Assembly (NCBI GenBank): GCA_022820485.1
Contig: JAJEFJ010000056.1
Span: 1-37,748, forward strand
DNA length: 37,748 nucleotides
Direction of reading: 5' to 3'
DNA from: Candidatus Latescibacterota bacterium
GTDB lineage: Bacteria > Latescibacterota > UBA2968 > UBA8231
The position numbers and the translations under genes are program-made. Positions 33,198 to 37,748 of this stretch are shown here, in pieces (the stretch's first letter is position 1; every line of letters begins with the position of its first letter). Under the pieces are notes generated by a model. The model had not been told where the DNA came from. It was given only the letters and a program-made list of their open reading frames with translations, and made no database searches.

Positions 33198-33938
33198 ATG
33201 GAGTCGCAGCTAGTCGTCGCCGCAGGACTCAACAAGTACTTCCCCTCCGGGGTCCAAGCCCTGCGCGACCTCAATCTGGAAATTAGCCGTGGTCAATTCG
33301 TCTCCATCGTCGGCCCTTCCGGCTGCGGCAAATCCACCTTCCTCCGCCTCGTGGCCGGCCTCAATGAGCCCACGAGCGGCGAGCTGCGCGTGGAGGGCCA
33401 CGACCCGCTCGGCCTCGCCTTCGTCTTCCAAGACGCCACACTGCTGCCTTGGCGCTCGGTCGCACACAACATCACTCTCCCCTTGGAACTGCGCCACGAG
33501 GATGCCGCCGAGCGCGTCGCCCAAACGCTTGAGCTAGTCGGCCTAACCGACTTTGCCGCTGCGTACCCAGCCCAACTCTCCGGCGGCATGCGCATGAGAG
33601 TCTCCATTGCCCGCGCGCTGGTGACCCGCCCGCAGATTCTGCTCCTCGACGAGCCTTTCGGCGCGCTCGACGAAATCACCCGCCAGCGGCTCAACGAGGA
33701 GTTATTGCGCCTGTGGCAGGAAGACCACTGGACCAGTCTCTTCGTCACGCACAACGTCTCCGAGGCCGTGTTCCTCAGCCAACGGGTCCTCGTGATGAGC
33801 GCTCGCCCTGGCCGCATCCTTGCCGACATCCCCATCCCGTTTCCCTATCCGCGCTCCGCGTACCTGCGCAGCGCCCCTGAATTCATCCGCATCGCCAACG
33901 GGATTTCGCGCCAACTCGCCCACGCCGATGAGCTATGA
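33198..33938 (+). CDS. ABC importer ATP-binding protein, nitrate/taurine/thiamine-precursor type
   Basis: This 246-residue ATPase energises the import system encoded by the next two genes. Walker A is GPSGCGKST (39-47), the Q-loop VFQDATLLPW fits the NrtD/SsuB/TauB/ThiZ group, the signature is LSGGMRMRVSIARAL (M replaces the common Q), and Walker B is LLLDEPFGALD. Its ATG directly follows the TAA of the recombinase, and its stop overlaps the permease start as ATGA. It lies in the cytoplasm, docked to the permease. Confidence 0.93.
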   Translation: MESQLVVAAGLNKYFPSGVQALRDLNLEISRGQFVSIVGPSGCGKSTFLRLVAGLNEPTSGELRVEGHDPLGLAFVFQDATLLPWRSVAHNITLPLELRHEDAAERVAQTLELVGLTDFAAAYPAQLSGGMRMRVSIARALVTRPQILLLDEPFGALDEITRQRLNEELLRLWQEDHWTSLFVTHNVSEAVFLSQRVLVMSARPGRILADIPIPFPYPRSAYLRSAPEFIRIANGISRQLAHADEL

Positions 33939-34717
33939 AACGACTGCGCTCCCTAACAACAAACGTCCTACCTCCGCTGCTGTTCTTCGTCTTGGTCGTG
34001 TGCGCTTGGCAAGGCGCAGTCTCGCTCCTCGGGATCGAACCTTTCCTGCTGCCCGGTCCCCTGCTCGTCGCCCAAGCCATCGCCGACAACTTGCCGCGCC
34101 TGCTGTCGGCCACCCTGCTGACGGCCTCGGGTGCCCTCTTGGGCTTTGTCCTCAGCTTTGCCTTTGGCTTCTTGGTCGCCCTGCTGTTTTCCCAGTCGCG
34201 CCTCATCGAGCGCAGCCTCTACCCTTACGCGATCTTCTTGCAAACCATGCCCATCGTAGCCATCGCGCCGCTGATCATCCTGTGGATCGGCTACGGTCTC
34301 CAAGGCGTAGTGGCTGTCTCCTTCATCATCGCCCTCTTCCCGGTCATCGCCAATACCACCGACGGCCTGACCCGCGTCGATCCCTACATCCTCGATTTCT
34401 TTGCGCTCAACAAGGCCAACCGTTGGCAGGTGCTGTTCAAGCTCCGCGTCCCCGGCGCGGTCCCTCAGATGCTCGTCGGTGCCCGCATCTCCAGCGGCCT
34501 GTCGGTCATCGGTGCGATCGTCGGCGAGTTCTTTGCCGGCTACGGCACCGAGGACTTTGGCCTCGGCTACTTGATCATCCTCACCAACGGCCAAGCCAAA
34601 ACTGACTACCTATTCGCCTGCATTCTGTTTTGCACGTTGCTCGGCTTGGGGCTATTTACCACCGTGGGCAGCTTGAGTAATTTCTTGCTCAGACGCTGGA
34701 CGGGCGCGCCCGAGTAA
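33935..34717 (+). CDS. ABC importer permease, nitrate/taurine/thiamine-precursor type
   Basis: This 260-residue membrane protein with about six hydrophobic segments (first at about 10-33) forms the channel of the importer. The coupling EAA-like loop is FFALNKANRWQVLFKLRVPGAVPQMLVGARI, and the EFFAGYGTEDFGLGYLI segment is characteristic of BPD_transp_1 members in SsuC/TauC/ThiX-like systems. It overlaps the ATPase by 4 nt and precedes the binding-protein gene by 45 nt, with AGGAGAA before the latter. Confidence 0.92.
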   Translation: MKRLRSLTTNVLPPLLFFVLVVCAWQGAVSLLGIEPFLLPGPLLVAQAIADNLPRLLSATLLTASGALLGFVLSFAFGFLVALLFSQSRLIERSLYPYAIFLQTMPIVAIAPLIILWIGYGLQGVVAVSFIIALFPVIANTTDGLTRVDPYILDFFALNKANRWQVLFKLRVPGAVPQMLVGARISSGLSVIGAIVGEFFAGYGTEDFGLGYLIILTNGQAKTDYLFACILFCTLLGLGLFTTVGSLSNFLLRRWTGAPE

Positions 34718-34762
34718 CATGGCGGCGTCCCAACATCCACTACTACTAGGAGAATTCCCGTG

Positions 34763-35728
34763 ATGTTCAAATACTCGCTCTTGGCGGCCTTTCTCGCGCT
34801 CGTCGCCTGCGCCGCTGAAAAAGAAGCTCCCACAGCCGACGCCCTACCCAAGGTCCAACTCGCGCTCAACTGGTTCCCAGAAGCCGAACACGGCGGCTTA
34901 TACGCGGCGGCCGTCCACGGCTACTACGAGGAAAACGGAGTCGAAGTCGAAATCCTCGGCGGCGGCCCGGACGCGCCGGTCGTCCAGCGCGTGGCCACCG
35001 ACGCGGTAGCCTTTGGCATAACAAACGCCGACGACATTCTGTACGCCCGCGCCCAACAAATCCCCATAGTCGCGCTCATGGCGTCCTACCAGATCAGCCC
35101 GCGCTGCATCATGGTCCACGAGAGCTCAGGTATCGACTCCATTTCGCAAATCAAAAACATCACCTTGGCCTTGTCGCAGCGCCCGGCCTTCTCGCACTAT
35201 CTGCGTTGGAAATACCCATTTGAAGGCGTCACTATCGTCCCCTATCCCGGCAATGTGACCCAATTCCTCGCGGACGAGAATTTCGCCCAGCAGGGCTACG
35301 TCTTCAGCGAACCGTTCGTCGCCAAGACCAAAGGAGGCGATCCCAAGGCCCTGCTCGTAGCCGACACCGGCTTCAACCCCTATGCCAGCGTGCTCATCGC
35401 CACCGCAGAGCGCATCGCCGCCGAGCCTGAACTCGTCGGAGCCGTAGTCCGCGCCAGCGTCAAGGGCTGGGAGAAATACCTCGCCGAGCCAGAGGCGACC
35501 AACCGCCATATCAACAGCCTCAACCCCGAGATGGGTATGGATATTCTCGCCTATGGTGCCGCCGAATCCATGGACATGGTTCTCGATCCGGTCGCCCAAC
35601 AAAATGGCCTCGGCAGCATGACCTTGCAGCGCTGGCAAAAGCTATTGGAACAAATGGTGGCCGCGGGTCTGATCAAAGAGGGCGTCGTGGACGCCACCGC
35701 GGTCTTCACCAACCGCTTCTTGCCCTAG
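34763..35728 (+). CDS. NMT1/THI5-like substrate-binding lipoprotein
   Basis: This 321-residue periplasmic ligand-binding protein has a lipoprotein signal: hydrophobic SLLAAFLALVA, then C16 in the lipobox LVAC, followed by acidic residues. The mature part opens with LALNWFPEAEHGGLYAA, the NMT1/THI5 hallmark, as in ThiY-type pyrimidine-binding proteins, and GGGPDAPVVQRVATDAVAFGITNADDIL lies in the ligand cleft. A thiamine precursor is a reasonable guess, but related proteins bind riboflavin, nitrate, sulphonates or other compounds. ATG 34763 is preferred to GTG 34760. Confidence 0.88.
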   Translation: MFKYSLLAAFLALVACAAEKEAPTADALPKVQLALNWFPEAEHGGLYAAAVHGYYEENGVEVEILGGGPDAPVVQRVATDAVAFGITNADDILYARAQQIPIVALMASYQISPRCIMVHESSGIDSISQIKNITLALSQRPAFSHYLRWKYPFEGVTIVPYPGNVTQFLADENFAQQGYVFSEPFVAKTKGGDPKALLVADTGFNPYASVLIATAERIAAEPELVGAVVRASVKGWEKYLAEPEATNRHINSLNPEMGMDILAYGAAESMDMVLDPVAQQNGLGSMTLQRWQKLLEQMVAAGLIKEGVVDATAVFTNRFLP

Positions 35729-35731
35729 CCC

Positions 35732-36532
35732 TTGGCCTTTTTGCAAGACATCGCGCTCGGCCGCTACATCGCGCTCGACTCGCCGATCCACCGCCTCGAT
35801 CCGCGCACCAAGTTAGGGGGCGTATTCGCGTTGACGCTGGCGGCCTTTGCAGCGCCCAACGCACTCGCTCTGCTACTGCTTGGAGCTTTTCTACTGGTGG
35901 CCATCGTCTTGGCGCGGGTGCCTTTGCGCCTTATCTTACGCCAGCTCAAAACCTTTGCCTGGCTCTTCCTGTTCACCTTTGGCCTCCACGCGCTGCTCAC
36001 GCCCGGTCGGCCCGTCTTGTCGCTGCCCTTTTCCGATCACGTTCTGACCGCCGAAGGCTTGCGCTTGGGGGCCTTCTTCACCGCGCGGCTAGCCGCGGCC
36101 ATCGTCGCTGCCACGCTTTTGACGCTGACCACCGCGCCGATGGAGATAACCAGCGGTTTGGAGCGCTTTTTCAGTCCCTTGCGCCGTTTCGGCTTTCCGG
36201 CTGGTGACATGGCGCTGATGATCTCCATTGCCCTGCGGTTTATCCCCGTACTCCTCGACGAAGCCGAGCGCCTGCACAAGGCCCAACTAGCGCGTGGGGC
36301 CGACTTTAGTGGCTCTTTTCTGCGCCGCATCAAAAACCTCGTGCCCCTCCTCGTCCCCCTCCTCGTCGCAGCCTGTGGTCGCGCTGATCGCCTCGCCTTG
36401 GCCATGGAGAGCCGCTGCTACACTAGCGGAGCCGAACGCACCCACTATCGCCCGCTGCGCTTTGGCCGCGCCGACGGTCTATCTGCCTTGGCTGCCTTAG
36501 GCTTGGTCGCGCTCGTGTACTATCTGCGTTAG
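35732..36532 (+). CDS. ecfT: ECF transporter T component (EcfT/CbiQ-like)
   Basis: This 266-residue membrane protein couples ATPases to a vitamin- or metal-binding S component. N-terminal LGRYIALDSPIHRLDPRTKL matches EcfT well. Several hydrophobic segments (about 25-70, 100-145 and 240-265) flank two coupling helices. The first Ala-Arg-Gly motif is seen (LARGADF, near 187-193), and the second reads SRC (AMESRCY), not ARG. The start is TTG 35732 (or TTG 35741); no ATG is available near. It follows the binding protein gene by 3 nt and precedes truA by 4 nt. No EcfA or S component is nearby, so it may pair with ones elsewhere. Confidence 0.85.
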   Translation: MAFLQDIALGRYIALDSPIHRLDPRTKLGGVFALTLAAFAAPNALALLLLGAFLLVAIVLARVPLRLILRQLKTFAWLFLFTFGLHALLTPGRPVLSLPFSDHVLTAEGLRLGAFFTARLAAAIVAATLLTLTTAPMEITSGLERFFSPLRRFGFPAGDMALMISIALRFIPVLLDEAERLHKAQLARGADFSGSFLRRIKNLVPLLVPLLVAACGRADRLALAMESRCYTSGAERTHYRPLRFGRADGLSALAALGLVALVYYLR

Positions 36533-36536
36533 GGCG

Positions 36537-37280
36537 ATGCGGACGCTGCGCTTAGTAATCGAATACGACGGCACTCACTTCGCCGGCTGGCAGAGCCAAA
36601 AGAGCGATCGCACCGTGCAAGACGCGCTCAAACAAGCCCTGCACATCCTGCTCAAAGAGCCAGTTCGCCTCATCGGCGCGGGCCGTACGGACGCCGGCAC
36701 CCACGCCCTCGGTCAGGTAGCTCATTTCCAGACCGAGGCCGCGCTACCCCCGGACCGGCTGCTCCGCAGCCTCAACGGACTCTTGCCCCCGGACATTGCC
36801 GTGCGCGCCGCCGACGAGGTCGCCGCAGATTTCCACGCCCGCTACAGCGCAACCCGCAAGCGCTATCGCTACCGCATTCACCAAGGAAAGGCGGCTGTCA
36901 ACCGCACCCAGGTGTGGACCTATTACCCAGAGCTCTCCTTGGATCCTATGGCCGCGGCCGCTCGCGCGCTGTGCGGCGAACGCGCTTTTGGCGCTTTTTG
37001 CAAACAAGATCCCATCCCCGAGCACCTGACCTGCCGCGTCTTTGACGCGGTCTGGTCCCAACGCGGCCCCGAACTGATCTTTGAAATCGAGGCCAACCGC
37101 TTTCTCCGCCACATGGTGCGGATCCTCGTCGGCACCATGGTCGAAATCGGCCGCGGCACGAGGCCGCCGACGGCCATCGCCGACCTGCTCGCCACCGGCG
37201 ACCGCACCGCAGCCGGTGCCACGGCCCCTGCGTGCGGCCTCTGCCTATTGTGGGTGGCCTACCCTGGGGGTCTAGTCTAA
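36537..37280 (+). CDS. truA: tRNA pseudouridine(38-40) synthase
   Basis: TruA converts uridine to pseudouridine at positions 38-40 of the anticodon stem. The 247-residue protein starts MRTLRLVIEYDGTHFAGWQ and carries the catalytic D52 in GAGRTDAGTHALGQVAHF. RYRYRI (109-114) and NRFLRHMVRILVGTMVEIGRG are conserved family blocks. It begins 4 nt after ecfT, an arrangement known from bacteria where ecfT and truA are neighbours, and its stop is immediately followed by the next ATG. Confidence 0.96.
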   Translation: MRTLRLVIEYDGTHFAGWQSQKSDRTVQDALKQALHILLKEPVRLIGAGRTDAGTHALGQVAHFQTEAALPPDRLLRSLNGLLPPDIAVRAADEVAADFHARYSATRKRYRYRIHQGKAAVNRTQVWTYYPELSLDPMAAAARALCGERAFGAFCKQDPIPEHLTCRVFDAVWSQRGPELIFEIEANRFLRHMVRILVGTMVEIGRGTRPPTAIADLLATGDRTAAGATAPACGLCLLWVAYPGGLV

Positions 37281-37586
37281 ATGGGCAAAAAATTCCAGCG
37301 GCACGTTGAAAATTTCACCTGCGAAAATTGTGGCTTTTCCGTGCGGGGCAATGGCTACACCAACCACTGCCCCGAATGCCTCTGGAGCCAACACGTCGAT
37401 GTAAACCCAGGTGATCGCGCCGAACACTGTCGCGGCTTGATGGAGCCGGTGGGATTTACCATCAAACGCGGCGCTTATATTCTCGCCCATCGCTGCACCA
37501 AGTGCGGCACAATCAAAAACAACAAGGCCGCTAAAAACGACAGCTTTGATGCTATACTGCGTTTAGGCGGCGAATGGCCAGACTAG
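37281..37586 (+). CDS. RNHCP-domain zinc-ribbon protein
   Basis: This 101-residue protein has several zinc-binding pairs: CENC (14-17), CPEC (30-33) and CTKC (72-75), with H49-C50 between. The name-giving RNHCP motif reads TNHCP here (27-31). Families with this domain are linked by position to RNA modification and translation genes, which fits its place directly after truA. The biochemical role is unknown. ATG 37281 follows the truA TAA without a gap. Confidence 0.85.
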   Translation: MGKKFQRHVENFTCENCGFSVRGNGYTNHCPECLWSQHVDVNPGDRAEHCRGLMEPVGFTIKRGAYILAHRCTKCGTIKNNKAAKNDSFDAILRLGGEWPD

Positions 37587-37588
37587 CG

Positions 37589-37608
37589 GCCCGGCGAGAT
37601 AGCCGGGC
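37589..37608 (+). terminator. hairpin after the RNHCP gene, weak terminator candidate
   Basis: GCCCGGC and GCCGGGC form a perfect 7-bp stem around a GAGATA loop two bases after the stop. No T-run follows, so Rho-independent termination is uncertain. Confidence 0.35.
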
Positions 37609-37609
37609 A

Positions 37610-37748
37610 ATGCTTGCAACTATGTGTGTGATCAGTATAATTACTCACGGACGTTACGCAGCGTCTTCAGTACCCGCCACCGACCTTGCCTTCGCCGAGG
37701 GCGGGACGCCCTCTATCCCGGATGGGACTAGGCCAGCAGCCAACCACC
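37610..37748 (+). other. open frame running off the window end, no ribosome site
   Basis: From ATG 37610 the frame stays open for 46 codons to the last base. There is no Shine-Dalgarno, and the codons include short GC hairpin-forming segments such as GAGGGCG-GGA-CGCCCTC. It may be a partial gene or a structured intergenic stretch. I recognise no family. Confidence 0.2.

Overview
The window looks like GC-rich chromosomal DNA from a Gram-negative-type bacterium. It encodes a PpiD/SurA-like periplasmic chaperone, a complete type II fatty-acid synthesis block, UvrC, TruA and RNase III. It also carries a sugar/amine catabolism-like block with a phytanoyl-CoA-dioxygenase-like oxygenase, a Gfo/Idh dehydrogenase and a GH32-like enzyme, a mix often seen in uncultured marine or soil lineages such as Poribacteria or Latescibacterota. 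That placement is a guess, since no rRNA or phylogenetic marker analysis was possible. Several start codons are GTG or TTG, and many genes overlap by 1 to 26 nt, so operons are tightly packed.

Region 1 (1-4,940) is a visibly AT-richer accessory island. It opens with a complete IS5-family insertion sequence (1-933) that has cut into the 3' end of a PIN-like nuclease gene. Four more minus-strand genes form one cassette with it: a membrane-anchored small GTPase, a tail-anchored protein, an unrecognised protein with a strand-rich C-terminal half, and a UPF0174/YaaW-family membrane protein. This is the best candidate here for an undescribed, possibly conflict-related, system.

Region 2 (4,942-17,567, minus strand) is one long co-directional run: ndk, yceD-like, rpmF, fabH, fabD, fabG, acpP, fabF, rnc, lipM-like, two oligopeptide ABC ATPases, ppiD-like, a beta-hydroxyacid dehydrogenase and nadK. 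It supplies nucleotides, ribosome parts, membrane lipid, lipoylation, RNA processing and envelope folding. A near-consensus promoter lies upstream of ndk. plsX, usual between rpmF and fabH, is missing.

Region 3 (17,714-19,393, plus strand) holds an HD phosphohydrolase gene with an apparently near-leaderless promoter and a small membrane protein gene with its own promoter and a strong terminator.

Region 4 (19,466-26,103) is a metabolic cluster: a Gfo/Idh oxidoreductase (minus), a class III aminotransferase plus isochorismatase-like hydrolase (plus), a PhyH-like oxygenase plus SDR (plus) and a GH32-like protein (minus). Three copies of the same 35-bp promoter/operator module precede the three transcription units, which suggests a local regulon.

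Region 5 (26,181-30,357) contains an AbiE-like nucleotidyltransferase/regulator pair with a 12-bp inverted-repeat operator, an RlmI-like methyltransferase, and a VapBC-type toxin-antitoxin pair flanked by a 42-bp direct repeat.

Region 6 (30,385-37,586, plus strand) is another tight run: uvrC, a Xer-like tyrosine recombinase, a three-gene NMT1/THI5-type ABC importer, an orphan ecfT, truA and an RNHCP-type zinc-ribbon gene. The last 160 bases hold hairpins and an open frame running off the end.
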